Positions 21,652 through 35,367 are shown, numbered from the stretch's first letter. The stretch: 64,000 bases of DNA from Bidens hawaiensis (GCA_021521415.1 JAIQDT010001650.1:434001-498000); one strand, 5' to 3'. Made by a program: numbers and translations. The notes: generated from the sequence alone by a model not told the origin.

Positions 21652-23378
21652 TGATGTGTGTCTAATGAATGCTCTTTCTAAAGAACTCACAACTAAGCTT
21701 TAAAATTTATAAAACGAAACTTCTAATGAATCCACACAAAACCGGCAAGTGTACCGATCACAAGTAGTATAGACCTAAGAAGTCCGAGTATCGAACACAA
21801 GGATACGTGAGAACGCCTATGATCACTAAACGCTAGACAATACCTTCCTAAGAATAATATTTTTTAAATTGATTTTTAATAATTAAACTACCAAACTTAA
21901 ATTACTTTAACTAAATTAATTAAATTAACTTGGTGAAACTTAACGAAACACTTACGAATCTCAACGACTGTGACTAACAATGGAGAAAGAGTCTACCTAG
22001 GTAAGAATCATATTGACGGTCTAAACAGCTAATGGATTGAATGATCTCACGACACCAGTATCTAAGGATGACATAACTAAGGTTCGCTCAAGAAAGCTAG
22101 ATCATCTCTCGGTCTCACTAACAAACCCTAACTTACACATAATTTATTTTAAGATCAAACCAGGAAACGACTGCTAAGGTGTTCTAATGCCGACACTCCA
22201 CTCGGAATCACCGAAACACTACCCTAATGGAGACGAATACTAAGCAACCAAGGATAGAGGAACAATTTGGTTTAACATAAACCAGACCAACTAATTGCTC
22301 ACAAACCCAAACCCGACAAGAACCGAACCCGCTCTCGCGCAATCCTAATTTTAACAAGCAAAGCTACGAGACAAATTTACTTCCTATCACCTCTCGGCCT
22401 CTAAGAAGGTACTTACCCGCTGAATTCAATCAATTAACAATTTCAATAAAAACCTACGGTTGTACACCCCGCAAACAAACTCTAAACACAAAGTAAAGAA
22501 TTGAACATGCAATTATCAATCAACACCAATTCAATTAACCGAAGCAAGAGATTATAAGATAAAATCAATAAAATCACAGCCACTAAACACAAACTAATTA
22601 ATCATTAATCCAAACTTTCAATAGCAATTCAAGTCATATTTATCAAACAATCCATTTAGTTTATCAAAACCTAACAATAATCATCAAACCTAGGTATAAC
22701 AAAGAAGATTAGCTACTGATAATTTTTGGACAGTAGATAAAATAGATATAAATGATAAACATGTTCATATATATCTGATTACAAACGGTTTGAATGATTA
22801 AAAACCAAAAACGAACTCACAAACGTTAAAATAGTGAAAACCGACAACCAAAGGATGAAAGATAGAACCGTAAACTTGTCCTCCTTGGTTTCTCCTCTAA
22901 AGCAGGTGTGGTGGCTGGAAATATTATATAAAATTAGTTCATAGGGTATTAGCCCTTTATATATATGTTTAAACACCTCCTTCCTAATATAAAATATGTT
23001 AAAACAAGCCCACAAGGCCCACTAGAAAACAAAATAGATGGGTTAGCTGATTCCTGAACATTCTTGGCAGCCTTTGGGACATGTGGGATGCCGCATAGCG
23101 AGGGAATGAATGCCTCACTTGGTCGCGTAGCGCGGCCTGGCCTTGGGTGCTCGTTTCTTCGTTTTCTGACTCGTTTATGTTCAAACGCGCATACCGGCTT
23201 CATCCGAATCTCGTCAGCTGATTCTTTCTTCATTAAACTCGTTTTTTCGCTCTCTTCAACATGGGACCTATCATATACACAAATATTTAATTCATGCAAG
23301 AACAAGTTATATTTGTTAATGGTTTACGCACAAAACAACACAAAAACGGGATAAAACGCTGTGTTTTGCAACACATCA
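21652..23378 (-). repeat. 5' LTR of the LARD-like element (1727 bp)
   Basis: Ends TGATGTGTGTC...GCAACACATCA, with 7-bp terminal inversion. It contains the block 'aagtgtaccgatcacaagtagtatagacctaag' region (about 21748-21781), whose layout is shared with the LTR at 25066-26632. A minus-strand TATATAAAG lies at 22955-22963 and a GC-rich palindrome (GGTCGCG/CGCGGCC, loop TAG) at 23121-23137. The right flank begins ATGTC; the matching left duplication is lost. Confidence 0.82.
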
Positions 23379-24470
23379 ATGTCACTACTAAGAGTAGTAA
23401 ACTTGGATAGAGCCAATCTTTGGATCCAGATCACGTATAAAGGACCAATTTATATGATTACGCAATAGGTTTAAGACCTAGGTGAAGCAAATTGGCCATG
23501 AGAACAGATCACACAAAACCTGACACGGATTTCACAAAGCTAACCTGATCTAGATCTCAAAAATACGATCACACAAGAAGTCAAAATTTGGGGGAAGGTT
23601 GTTTGAGAAATGAACCCCCTTGTTTGTGAGAACTCGATAATGGCTTATGTGAAATGTGCGTGACTCGTACATGTTTTTGAGTGTAGGCCATTGGGATGGC
23701 ATTGTCCACTTTTGCGTAAGGATCCCTAAGCTTAATGAACTATAGCGTAAAGGATCATTAGGCTTAAATGATCTAACTTAAAAGAAAGCTCAGATCCATT
23801 ATTGAACTACCTAGGGGAAACCGGTTTAAGAACTTAGAACTAGCTTACATATGCGAGATAAGATTCACTAGAATATTGGGGACCGACTTGGTTACCCTAT
23901 ATTAGTTTTAACAGTCTAACATTCAATAGCAATTATGTTTACGTATTCTAAGCAAGGACTCAAGTTAAGTTATTGACCAGTAAAAAATGTAGTTAAGATT
24001 CTAGAACCCTTTCTCTTTTAAATGTTTTAGGGCATGTGTGGTACTTATGTGTCAGGTTAGTTGATAGTCAGTTATGTTCAAAGCTTTCAGTTAGTTAGAC
24101 CCCGTGTATGATTTCCAGTTAGACCTCATTGTATAGGTACCAAATATGTCCCAAGCATGGGCATGAGGTTTAGCGGTGCCTTTGTGATGTGTGTCGGTAA
24201 TTTTAATTATATATGTTCAGACCAGGAAGGTTAGCCATTAGATTGTTATGATTATTACATGTTTAATTTTTTTATGTTTGTGCTTCGAAATGTCAAATGT
24301 TATTGTACTTATTTTAATAATTGTTTGTAGTTAAGCTGGAATTCACTCACCGTATAGCTGACTTTTGTATGCATCAAGTTAGGAGGATGCATAAGAGAAA
24401 ATAAGGATTGTTGGAGCACGCTGGGTTAGCCATGCTTGAAGAATGCATCCATTAATTTAAGTTACGTTAT
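23379..24470 (+). repeat. Probable LTR fragment, plus orientation, no gene
   Basis: No coding domain. At 24340-24385 it carries GAATTCACTCACCGTATAGC followed by GACTTTTGTATGCAT, a divergent form of the block at 10700-10735, so it is likely the same broad family of gypsy LTR. Ends are not identifiable with confidence. Confidence 0.4.
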
Positions 24471-25065
24471 TGTCACACATGGATCCATTGGCCTAGGAGT
24501 TTGACCAACATTGGTACTTGTATTGTAAATATATTAGAGTATAGGTTGCAAAACGAAAGTCATTTTAATAAAATACTATTATATTCAAAATGTTGTGATT
24601 TAACCACCCATCTCTATTAAAAAAAGAGTTATATTTGAATAACAATAATTTACATATTTTACATTACAAAAACATCTGAACCATCAGATCGTCTAATGGC
24701 TAAGGTCACCATCTTCTAACCTCTATTCCTCATTATTCCTTATTACCTGTAAAACATTATATGTAATACATCAACAACACATGCTGGTGAATGCGTTGAC
24801 TCTAAAACATTTTATATACTTAATTATTCTCTATGGGTTTCTTGTGACCTGACCCGTTGTGGCAAAAGAAATAACTAAATTTTGAAATTTCAAAATACTT
24901 TTATAAACTCAAGCTCAACTCAAAAACGCTCAGCAAGAATAGCAGCATTCAAGTACTTAGCAAATCTCAATATACACAAAACCATTCCTCACGCGTGTAT
25001 AACTTAGACCCGACTCGTCATGGCGAAGGAACGACCAAGAATGGTGCGGTGTGCCCACTGACTGC
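24471..25065 (-). repeat. Divergent Tekay-like LTR fragment
   Basis: Starts TGTCACAC and keeps the order of motifs of 7704-8290: GGCCTAGG, TTGTAAAT near +60, ACATTACAA, ACC(A)TC(A/G)GAT, CTGGTGAAT, GCAAGAA/AGACACC, and ATATACACAA followed by TGGTGCGGTGTGCCCAC. It ends abruptly where the Athila-like LTR begins at 25066. No PBS lies to its left, so it is probably a 3' or solo LTR. Confidence 0.7.
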
Positions 25066-26632
25066 TGATGTGCTAAAAGTACTTTATTATTTATTAGCTA
25101 AATTTATCTAATCTAGACATTAAGTTATACTCTAGACTCTCAAAAAACGTGACTAAACTACTAGCTAGCAAGTGAACTGGTCAGAGTAAAGCTAAGTAAG
25201 TCCGGAAATCGAAACCACAAGACTCTTTGGATTACGTAAACTAGACACCATACTCGATGACAGACACAATAATTTGTTTTTATATTTTAATTAGTGGGGG
25301 GGGGGGTTATAGAATACTAAATACTGAAATTAATTAAAAACTAATTAAGAAAACCAAAGCAAGACTCAGTTGGATGTTACTCAAATGATGATGAAAGACT
25401 ACCTAGGCTAGAATCCCAAATGCTTTAGTTATATTTTTAATTGGACAGGGATTGTTAAGGAACTAGGATAATAAAATATTAAACTTAATGAGAATCCGAA
25501 TAGGTCCCTCAACCCTTCTTCAGAAGACACCGACGGACCTCTTATAAGATATTAAAAACACCGACATATTTTGACAAGAATTAACAAGGAAACCAAGACA
25601 AATTTCTTATGAAGGACCTAACTTAGCAATTTATTAATCAAAACCCACCAAATAATCTTGCACTTCACATTTATTAAGATTAGTAGAACACTTAGACCTA
25701 ATCGATTATTGATACTACTTATATGATATAACGGCCGAATAAGGAAATGATCTAACACATTCCAATTATATGAAAGAAATTCAACTATGATTATGTGAAG
25801 CAATAAACAATCATCAATGAAGTTAAAGTATGCATGCACAATGAATCAATAAACCATCTTCATTACTTTATCATAAAATCCATAAGCAAACCGAATTCCA
25901 AGTTAAAATCAAAACCTTAGTAAGTGTTCATCTTAACCTAGGTATTTTTAAAGTTTTACCCAAGCATAATGTTTAAAATCATCAAATCAAGAAGTTCAGA
26001 ACAATAAATCATGAAAAGATATGAATATATCAAAAACAAAGAAATCGGGATGACAAAACCCGTGATATCTTTGTTCCTGTGTCTTGAGCTCTTTAACCAA
26101 TGACCCCTGGCCTTCAAAATATTTAACTTCCAAGTTTCCGAGCTTCAAAAATCTTCCAAGGACGTTGTAAATCGTAGTTGTGTTTAGGTTTTTTATAAGC
26201 ATGTTTATATAGGAATTTTAAGCCTCAAATCCTGCAGCTTCTCGAAACTCTCTAGATAACGGAGCTCCTCATGTCACTCGAGAAGCATAGGCAAGGAACC
26301 CTGTGTGATGCGGCGTGCTTAAAATTGGGATCAGGCACTAAGGTCTCCCCGCGCCACACGGGGAGATCAAGCAGACTTAGTCTCGTGGCACGACAAGAGT
26401 GTTTTTCCCTGAAATTTGTGAAGTTTTGGCTCTGTCTCACACTAACTAGTTCCGGTACTCGGTGTTTTCATATTTAGATCCGTTTTCTGCTCTTCTTATC
26501 AACTTTAAGTCCCAAGACCTGTTAAACACAAATAGTTCAGCAGTATGCACATTCAAACTAAAATCGAACTACAACTTGAACAAAAGCTATGCAAACTTTA
26601 CACAGAAAATAAAAGTATTTTACAATACATCA
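25066..26632 (-). repeat. Athila-like LTR (1567 bp), divergent relative of 21652-23378
   Basis: Ends TGATGTGC...AATACATCA. It shares order and short blocks with the LARD-like LTR ('aagtccgga/agtccgag', 'gactacctaggctagaatcc/gtctacctaggtaagaatc'). Minus-strand CTATATAAAC lies near 26204-26213 and a perfect 8-bp palindrome (TCTCCCCG, 7-nt loop) at 26344-26366. The right side continues into an Athila-like interior, so it is a 3' LTR on the minus strand. The left flank is ACTGC; its partner is not in the window. Confidence 0.75.
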
Positions 26633-27673
26633 AATATCCCTAGATTTACTCTTTCTCACCTCTGAAAAATATTTATGCAATGGAACCATAATCGGAACAA
26701 TGGTCTTGAAAACATAAAGGTTATTTTAAGCTCAGATAAACACAAAAACCGCGATTGCCAGTATTGTTGTCCACTTAAATCCAACCACCAGCCTATCAAG
26801 CCCCCAAGCATATTTTGCAATTAGGTTCAAGTGATATCACTAACCCTATGGATCTTACAACTTTAGAGTTACAGTTCCACTTACCCCATCTTAAAAATTA
26901 TCAAGACAATTTCAAACCGGGTTGAAACTGACTGATTCAACCTATCATTGTAAGCCAAGAACCTTTTAATGATAACAATAAACTGCACTTAAGTGGAATT
27001 TATATGGATGAGAGATCAATTGAGGTCGTACGAGCATTTTCTAAACATAAAACTATATTATCGGATTTCGGCCCAACATTGTTTCACTCGAGCTGCTACA
27101 CAGTATATGACGTACCCAGGCCTCCACCCATAGTATTTCCTAAAAATATTTATTGATTAAAAACCTCGACCCCAACAACGTAGCCTCAAAGTCATCATCC
27201 CGAAGGTAATGCGTAGGCTCTCAGCCTCGTCTAATATGTGCTCTTTGGCCTATTTTGTGTGTGTGTGTGTGTGTGTGTCTGTGTGTGTGTGAATGCTTCT
27301 TTGGAATTTTTATAAATTCACTTTTGCTTTCAAAATACTTGCACTTCTTTGATGTTTTTGCAATCCAAATTTTGTGCTGTAAGTTATCTTTTTACCCTGA
27401 AAATATAACTAATTTCTAAGATCGTATAAAATTGGCCATGGTGGGGCGCCACCACTCTTTATTTACTTTCATAAAACAAAGTGGTGTGCTAATTTAAGTG
27501 AATTTAATTCTCACCACCTCAAGGTAGTGAGATTATGGTAATACTCCTTATGCCTTATTGAATTTTCAGCTTAATTACCCCCTCAAAATGAGAACCCACA
27601 AAGTTTATTTTTTATTAAGTATATTAATAATATGCAATGGGAAACCTTTCAAAACTAGTTGGGCCTACCGACA
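26633..27673 (-). other. Truncated interior of the second Athila-like element
   Basis: The first bases (AAATATCCCTAG, plus strand) are a mutated polypurine tract. 26690-26790 matches 11150-11255. No ORF is recognisable. It contains a (GT)n tract at 27255-27291. It ends where the chromovirus LTR begins at 27674. Confidence 0.6.
27255..27291. repeat. (GT)n microsatellite with one CT interruption
   Basis: A simple dinucleotide run on the plus strand, interrupted once near 27279. Confidence 0.85.
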
Positions 27674-28096
27674 TGTAAGGCCTCAGTTATGGTTCCCTAC
27701 TTTAGAGTGAATAAAAACTTTTCGTGGAATAATAAAAAGTCAACCATTTCTTACAAAGTATACAATACTTGTCTTAAAACATCACAAATGGTCTCAACAT
27801 AAAACATAAAAATAAAACACCATGCCTTCCTTCTGTAGATGCCAACCGCTCAGTCCTTACCATGTGTCATCCTCAAGCCAACTTCTTTAACCTATTTACC
27901 TGCGTGCATACTAAAGGTCAGCTATGCTGAGTGAGTTCTAGTTAATTAGGTAACATACATTACATTCACATACACATACTTATATATACGTATCCAAATA
28001 TACATATTACATACTTGAACTGTTTACCTTTCCTCCATAGTTACATACATACATTCATACACACATAATTTCAATTCACTGTCATGTGAGATTACA
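27674..28096 (-). repeat. Short chromovirus LTR (423 bp), 3' LTR of a truncated copy
   Basis: Ends TGTAAGGCC...GAGATTACA. In element orientation it carries AACTCACTCAGCATAGCTGA then CTTTAGTATGCACGCAGGT, the family block also found at 10700-10735, and later CCACGAAAAGTTTTTATT, also at 10922-10945. A polypurine tract follows at 28100-28115, so the interior was to the right but is lost within about 100 bp. Confidence 0.7.
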
Positions 28097-28099
28097 CGA

Positions 28100-28115
28100 A
28101 GTATCCTCCCCTAAG
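28100..28115 (-). other. Polypurine tract of the truncated chromovirus
   Basis: In element orientation CTTAGGGGAGGATAC, preceded by AAATTTCTTGCTGAG, a usual chromovirus end before the LTR. Compare AAGGTGGGGAGGA at 1544-1556. Confidence 0.65.
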
Positions 28116-28197
28116 AGTTTCTCAGCAAGAAATTTCCATTCTTGTCATTATAAAGAATGTTTGCAATTTTTCCATTTCTTTAAATTTTTGAGATTGG

Positions 28198-30015
28198 TCA
28201 AGTCATCACCCTTCTCATACTGATACATTTCTTCATAGTGGAGCAGGATTTGCTTGATGCTACTTCAACTTTGGGTCTTTCTGCAATACTGAGCCTTTTT
28301 GCATTTTTTGGTTGCACAAAAGAGTAGGGTGTAAGTCTGGTTCTCATTAACTTCTCATCCCTCCTACCTATTTCGACCTCAGTGCCATCCAATCTTCTCC
28401 TTTTATTCAGAAAAGAAAATCCTAACCTTGCTTGTTCCCTCAAATATCTTAATAATTCATTTTAATGTGCACTAGCAGACCTGTGTGTATTTTGATAATC
28501 AGACAAGTGTAGCACTGCCATTTCAATCAACTTTTCTAGACTAAAGTCACTGAAATAATCTTTGACGATGATTGACCTTAGTCCTTCATTTTTCATCGGA
28601 ACCTTCAGATTCTATGTCCTAGAATCATATAATAATCCGTTTGGTAAGTCCTCATTAAATGAATGACTTTTTTCTACAACTTTTTCTCTTTTTGTCTGAT
28701 CAGGCACCTTAGAAGTTGTTTTTCTTCTAAAAGATGATTTTGACTTTTCTTGAGATTTCTTTTCAGATCTCATATGCTTTGATTATTAAGTCTTCTTCTG
28801 TGACACCTTCTTGTTTATTTCATCACTGAGTTGAGCAGTGAATTTTTCTTCTTTAGAGTCTGGTATGCCCTCCAAATCACTTATCCTTAGGTTATTGGTT
28901 GTTACATCTTTGTATTCATCTTCAGTCAGAACCAATTCCTTTTCAAGTCCATTTGCTGAAACATCTCTTTTGAGGGCTAGATATTCATTTTCATATTCAG
29001 GAACATTCTTAATATCCTCTTGATCATTCTTATTAGCCAATGCCTTGATGACTCTTTCAAGCACATTGTCTAGGTTTTCTTTTGAAGCCTTTTTTGTTTC
29101 TTCAAGTTGGATCAACTTCAGTAGTGTCACCAGAGCTTCTGGCGGAATTTCTTCATCATTCAACAGTGTTAATAGCACTTTTTTTGGGATTTCTTCATTA
29201 TCTATATTTTTGGTTCCATCTCTTAATTTCTTCTCAATTTCAATTTGTTCCATTATGTTTCTTTGCTCTTCCAACTCTGTTTTAGACAATAATTGATTTT
29301 AAGTTTGTCTATCTTGAATTTCTCTCATTCTTTGCTCAAAGACAATTCTAGCCTTCATGTTAGATTCATCAATATACATAATTCCTTCATTGTTTACTGA
29401 AGTATTTATGGGCTGCATATGATCATCTTCTGTTGCAATGCCCTAACCCTTGAATTTCCTTATTTCCTCCTCATCATCTGTAGCTTTAGATGTCCCAATC
29501 TCATTAATTATTTGAGGAGAATCTTCTTGATTTCATTTGTAGCTTTTTCATTGACAAGCATGATGTTAACAAGATCACCATACAATAAATCCAAGTCATT
29601 TTGAAGTTTCGGATCTTCAATCTCCATTTCACTTGTTTGTTTCTCAACATCTTCTATATTAACCATTAAATAATCATTCTTTTTCATGAATCACTTGATT
29701 TTCTTCTTCATGCAGGACCTCATCTGTTCCATCTGGAACTAACTCTTCTAATGTATCATTATACACATTCAAAAAATGTAGAGCAGTTTCCCTTGTATCA
29801 ATCATCTCATGATCTGAATTAATCAAAGTTTGAATCTTTTTCAATGCCTTCTGTAGTTCATCTTCCAATTTTGTTAGTTGATTTCTGTATGAATCAGGGC
29901 ACTTTGTTAGGTTTGAGTTATTCAACCAGTTGATCCTCTCCTCCAGATGCTGATTGTTTCTAGTCAACTGAAGAAAATCAAACACGTTGTTCTTGGACAC
30001 AGAGCTGTTAGCCAT
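28198..30015 (-). pseudogene. Third ORF of Sirevirus B (coiled-coil, env-position protein), degenerate
   Basis: The ATG at 30015-30013 opens MANSSVSKNNVFDFLQLTRN. The open pieces 30015-29674, 29289-28786 and 28443-28198 are all in one frame, interrupted by stops and by a frame disturbance between 29290 and 29530. The N-terminal part is heptad-rich (HLEERINWLNNSNL, LTKLEDELQKALKKIQTL). The middle is very acidic and rich in Glu/Lys (ELEEQRNIMEQIEIEKKLRD), consistent with coiled coil. I see no signal peptide or membrane span, so 'env-like' describes only its position. A splice-acceptor-like TTATACAG lies 6 nt before the ATG. It is not obviously alignable to ORF3 of Sirevirus A. Confidence 0.65.
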
Positions 30016-32362
30016 TGTGATCTGTATAATTAACGGTAAAAGCACGATTAAAATAAGGATTAGTCAATTTATTATCAAGATATGATAAATAATAAATAAA
30101 AATAAAAGATAATTCTTTGTTGAACCTGTTCTTCAACAATATGAATACCAACAAACAAAACAGAGATGTAAGTTAACATTGAATTTGAAACCCTGGACAT
30201 AGTTAAATGATGTCGGAATTCAAGAATAAGACATTTACTAAGTCTAAATTGATGAAAGTGACAACAGATTAAGAATCTGTCAGACGGTGACAATTTGGTT
30301 TTAGGGTACAAGTATGCAGCAAGTGGATGGAAAAAGTGACTGAAAAGTTTATGATTCCCTCTTTTATATTGTACAATATTTGTGTGACATTGGGTTTCTG
30401 AAAATTTTGTCGTGTAGTAGTCGCATACTTCCAAAACAAATTATAATAGATGTCAGGTTTCAAAGAAATTCCTCAATCGAGCATACTTACTAAAGGCAAG
30501 TGTACTCGAAGTATAAGGTGTACTCGAGACAACAAAGTTTACTCGAAAACACTTATCTTTCAATCAAAGTAATCAAACATAGTTAAGAACACAATTACAT
30601 CAAAACTTTATCAAGTATACTCGAAAGACACAAATTTTCAAATAAACATCCAAGTGTACTCAAAAAATGCATATCCATGCAAAAATTTGCACAAGTATAC
30701 TCAAAATACTTAGTAATGATACGACTAATCAAAATTGACAAACCATCAATAATATTTCATTTCATAGTAGATTAGCTATTAAATTCAACCCTTTTGATTT
30801 AAACCTTAATTTAAACAAGTTTTCTTTGTGGTTCAAAAGTTTAAGACCAAATGGTGCATTTTGAGATAAAATTTCAGTTTTCAGTTTATCCTTTTCATTT
30901 ATGAAAAGATCTCTACATGAGATCATATTGATTAAGTCACCTTGTTGTACTTCATTCTCAGCGTTCTTATGAAAAATCAGGCAAGTTAATAGTAGGTAAT
31001 AACTTAGCATGAAATTCATTACATTGGTGATATGCTTAACGTTTAATTGTTTGCATAATACATAAAAGGATAACACTTAATGCACTATGATGTCTCGTAT
31101 CTCTTCTCAAAGCTTATTTGGTTTCTCCAGATCACCCCAAATTGACATCAACCCCCTGATAATTGTTCAACATATTTTTTAATGACAGAACATGAATAAT
31201 TTTCTTCTGTAAATGAATTTTTCTTTTCGGTTGAACCTTGGACTTACATGCCACGCAGTTCGGACTTACATGCCTTCCATTCAAGGTTTTTATGACTTAT
31301 AATGATGCCCCACTTGTGTAGTTCTAGTTTAAACCCTCATGTTTGTATTTTTATCAACTTTTGGTTGATTTATAAACTTTGTCAAAATTTTGTCTTTGTC
31401 ATATATAAAATAAATCATTTTGAGTGACCAAATACCAACGGGCTTGTGTATGACTGGATATTTACCTTTCTGCCTATCTAATGGAGAGATTCATCTTGAA
31501 ACATGCATATTTCATCAATATATCTCCACATTAAGTTTATCAGTTTCATTTAGTATATATCACCTCAGATTTTACACATCATGGAAAGCTACCATACTTA
31601 TCAATGACTGCACTAATAGCCTTTTTAGCCTATTAAATCCATAAAATTAGTGTAAATAACCAATCTTCTCACTTCCCAAAAGGTTGGATCGATTTTCATT
31701 TAAAAACCTTTTAAGCTTCTTCAAAGCTTGAAATGAATAATCTTATCATGTCTCAGCACCAAAAAAATCCTCTTTTATCAAAAACAATTTTTACTTTTGA
31801 AAAACTTCTTTGATGTATCATTTAATCACATATGTTTTAGCACAAAAGCAGTTTTAACAAAGACAAACAGTTCACATACGCAAATGCATGATCATCAAGC
31901 TACTATGATGCATAAATACAAGTAGTCATACATGAATTTCATTTAAGAAAAAGCATGCAAGAAACAGCTTTTCCTAAGCACACAAAGCATAATAATTTCA
32001 AAACATTAATCATGATCACTTTTAAGACAATTATGCAGATAAGACATTTCAAATCAGATACACTCACACTCATCAATAATTATGAAACATAATCACAATT
32101 CCATACTTAAGCATCAAATACACATAAGTCAGAGATATTCATTTAAGCACATATTGTCTAAAGCAAGTATCACATAATCACAAATAAATCACTCACGACC
32201 ATTTAAACAAATAATCAGTTAGCACATGTAAACATATATCATTAATCAGACTTCATCAGAGTTGATCATGTCTAATGCTTTTAATAAGAAATTGAATCTA
32301 GTCTTATCTAGTGGCTTGATGAACAAATCAGCCATGTCGTCACTAGTTTTAACACTCTTCAT
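30016..32362 (-). other. RNase H to ORF3 spacer of Sirevirus B, with repeats and conserved blocks
   Basis: No credible gene. 30494-30720 carries about six copies of a motif like AAGTGTACTCGAA. The blocks at about 31085-31155, 31430-31500 and 31617-31700 resemble 42768-42845, 43080-43150 and 43260-43340 of Sirevirus A in the same order. The 5' part (31740-32270) is AT-rich. Confidence 0.6.
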
Positions 32363-33903
32363 TTATGTTAGTCCTTTCTCATTGTAATCTCTGATGAAAT
32401 AGTGTCTGATTTCAATATGTTTGGTATTTGAGTGTTGAATAGGATTTTTCACAATGAACATAGCTGCATTATTATTAATAAGAATAGGAGTGTTCAAGAA
32501 ATTCATACCATAATCAAGTAGTTGATTTTGAATATAGAGGACTTGTGCACAGCAGGCGGTTGCAGTAATGTATCCAGCTTCCGTAGTTGAAATTGACACA
32601 GTTTTTTTGTTTTTTGCATTGTCATGAAACCAGGTTGTCTCCCAGAAATTGACAACCACCAAATGCTGACTTCCTGCTCATGTTGCATCCATCATAGTCA
32701 ATGTCAGTTTAGGTAAGAAGATCAAATGCATTGTTCTTTGGATACTAAATTCCCAAGTATGGTTTGGCTTGAAATCTTGAACACCCATACAACAAACATG
32801 ATATCTGGTTTTAAAGCAGTCAGATACATTAATGATCCAATCTTGGCTCTATATTCATGTTGATCTACAGGCTCTCCCTTTTCATCAGCTACCATCTTTT
32901 CATGTGTATCCATTGGAGTAGAAGAAGTCTTCATATCTTGGCATTTGAACTTGGTTAGGGTGTGTTGTACATACTTGGATTGATTAATGAATATTACATC
33001 CATTTTCTGTTGAACTTGCAATCCAAGGAAGAAATTCATCTCCCCCCATAGAACTCATGTTGTATTTTGACTTCATGACCTCTTCAAACTCTGTACACAT
33101 ATTCTCATTTGTAGAACCAAAGATGGTATCATCAACATATACTTGAAGTAGGAGTAAATCTCTTCCTCTTTTCTTATAGAATAAGCTCTTGTCAATGGCT
33201 CCACTTTGAAATCCGTTAGCAAGTAGATGATTTGACAACTCATCATACCAAGCTCTTGGAGCTTGATGTAATCCATATAGAACTTTGTTAAGCTTTTATA
33301 CTCTATTTGGATACTCGAGATCCTCAAAGCCTGGAGGTTGAGTGACATACACCTCCTCTTCTGTTTTTACATTCAAGAAAGCAGATTTAACATCCAATTG
33401 AGACACTCTAATATTCATTGATTCAACATATGCCAAAAAGATTATTATGGCCTCCAACCTTGCTACAGGAGCAAAAACTTCCTCAGAATCAATTCCTTCT
33501 TCTTTTTAGCATCCAAGAGCAACCAATTTTTCCTTGTTCTTCATTACAATTCCTCTCTTGTCCATTTTATTTCTAAACCCCCATTTGGTGAAAATTGCAT
33601 ATTTTCCTCTTGGCTTATCAACTAGCTCCGAGAGTTGCAAATTTCTAAACTGTGCTAACTCCTCATGCATAGCTTTACCCAACTATTGTCCTTTAGTGCT
33701 TGGAAAATGTTGTTTGCTTCTATTTGGGATAGAAAAAAGGAGTATAAGCAAATGGATGCAGTTTCAGAAGAACTTATGGTCACTCTTTCATGCAATTCAC
33801 CAATGATATTTTCAATAGGATGATTTCTTTGAACTAAAGAGGATTGAATGATTTGAGATGCATCAAAATTTGAATCATTTTGTTCAAGTTCTTCAATTAT
33901 CAA
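32363..33903 (-). pseudogene. Reverse transcriptase and RNase H of Sirevirus B
   Basis: RNase H (32363-32662) shows SISTTEAGYITA and NTKHIEIRHYFIRDYNEKGL. RT pieces show LQVYVDDTIFGS (catalytic DD, 32984-33238), MNFFLGLQVQQKMD and IGSLMYLTALKPDIMF (32722-33039). The integrase-RT linker is at 33655-33903 (IENIIGELHERV, IFQALKDNSWVK). Frames alternate and stops occur, so it is inactive. Confidence 0.85.
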
Positions 33904-34160
33904 CTCTTATGCATCATTGTTCACTTCTGCTTCTTCCACATTCTGTTTAGATGTTGATGCACCATCATTTGAAAGATTTAGATTCTGAAACAAATTCTCA
34001 AACATTGTCTATGTGTCAGATCTTCCTGACTATCAGTTTGGTCACCAGATGATTCAATGTCCTCATGTTCTTGAGGCTCACCGTTTTGTTCATTTTCTAC
34101 CTCTTCATCATCTTCAGAAACCTTCATTTTGAAGGAGGACTCAGTGTCTTCATTAGCAAC

Positions 34161-35367
34161 CTAAGACCATATCTTGTACAAGTCAATCTTCTTTTCACTA
34201 GTTGCTTCAGGAACACTTGTTCCATAGGGACATTCATCAATATCTTCACAATAGATTTTGAATGATTTGATTAATTTTTCCAAATCAAACAACCAACTAG
34301 CTCCATTAACAATATTAAATTGATTCTCTATGAAAATAATGTCAGATGATTCAATCACATTCAGATGATCTTTCACATATACTTTATATACCTTTGAGTG
34401 TGAAGAATATCCAACAAAGAAACAGTCTAAAGACTTTGCTTGGAATTTGTTCAAGTAGTCTTTGGTGTTTAATAGAGAACATTTGCAACCAAAAGCCTTG
34501 AGAAACTTGATGTAGGGCTTTCTTTTATACAAAATCTCATAAGGAGTTTTGTTTCGTCTCTTGTTGAGAAGGACCATGTTCTGAACATAGTATGCATTGT
34601 TGATTGCTTCTGCCCAAAATGATACAGGTATATAAGCATCTGCCAACATTGTCCTTGCAGCCTCTATTAGTGTTCAATTCCTTCTTTCTACAACACCATT
34701 CTTCTTGGGGCACCGAAATACTAAAATATTCCATTTGAAAGACAAAACTCAGTCATAACCCCATTTTTTACTTAGACCCATTGTCACTTCTGATTACCTT
34801 GACCATTGCATCCAATTTATTCTCAACTCTAGTCAGACAACTTTTAATCAATTTTGCAGCCTCATCCTTTGAATTCAGGAAACACACCCAATTGAAATCT
34901 TGAGTAATCATCTATGATCACCAAACGATACTTCATTTTGTGAATACTTGGAACACTTACAGGACAAAGAGATCCATGTGAAGCATTTCAAGCACTTGAT
35001 CAATGGAATTTATCAGTTTTATTTTGTGAGATGATTTGTGTTGTTTACCATTTTGGCATGAGACATAGTTGTCTTCAAGCTTGAACTCCCTTTATGGTAA
35101 ACCAATAACATTCTCACCTTTAACAAGCTTGTTCATATTCTTCAAATTCACATGACATAATTTTTAATGCCATTGCTTGGATTCACTTTCAAAAGATTTA
35201 GAAACAAAGCAAGTTCCACCTCTAGAAATAGCATCTTTCATCTTCAATTCATACAGAGTGCCATTTCTTGGTGCCATCATCATAATCATTTCAGGTGGTA
35301 TCACAAACTCTGGTTTCAAAATGAAACAATGTGATTCATCAAAATCAACCTTATAACATTTTGTCAC
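34161..35367 (-). pseudogene. GAG-pre-integrase and integrase of Sirevirus B
   Basis: 35164-35367 holds the region before the HHCC finger (VIPPEMIMMMAPRNGTLYEL, ESKQWH). 34161-34649 holds the C-terminal half (ADAYIPVSFWAEAINNAYYV, FGCKCSLLNTKDYL, FFVGYSSHSKVYKVY). Homologous segments of Sirevirus A pol lie at 46600-46800 and 45840-46090. The stretch between is broken by several stops. Confidence 0.82.

Larger units (their letters stand above)
11015..23378 (-). mobile_element. Non-autonomous Athila-like LTR element (LARD-like), interrupted
   Basis: The 5' LTR (21652-23378), tRNA-Asp PBS (21629-21645), interior, polypurine tract (11091-11109) and a short 3' LTR remnant (11015-11090) are in consistent minus-strand order. 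Removing the nested copia element leaves about 2.7 kb of interior with one credible ORF (20990-21448) and no RT, RNase H or integrase. Long LTRs with TGATGTG/CACATCA ends, the tRNA-Asp PBS and an AAGTGTGGGGAT-type tract are Athila/Tat traits. The element would depend on enzymes from a relative. Confidence 0.75.

Noticed and set aside
27255..27291. GT tract as a regulatory Z-DNA element
   Set aside because: A plain microsatellite in truncated retrotransposon interior, with nothing around it to support a role.
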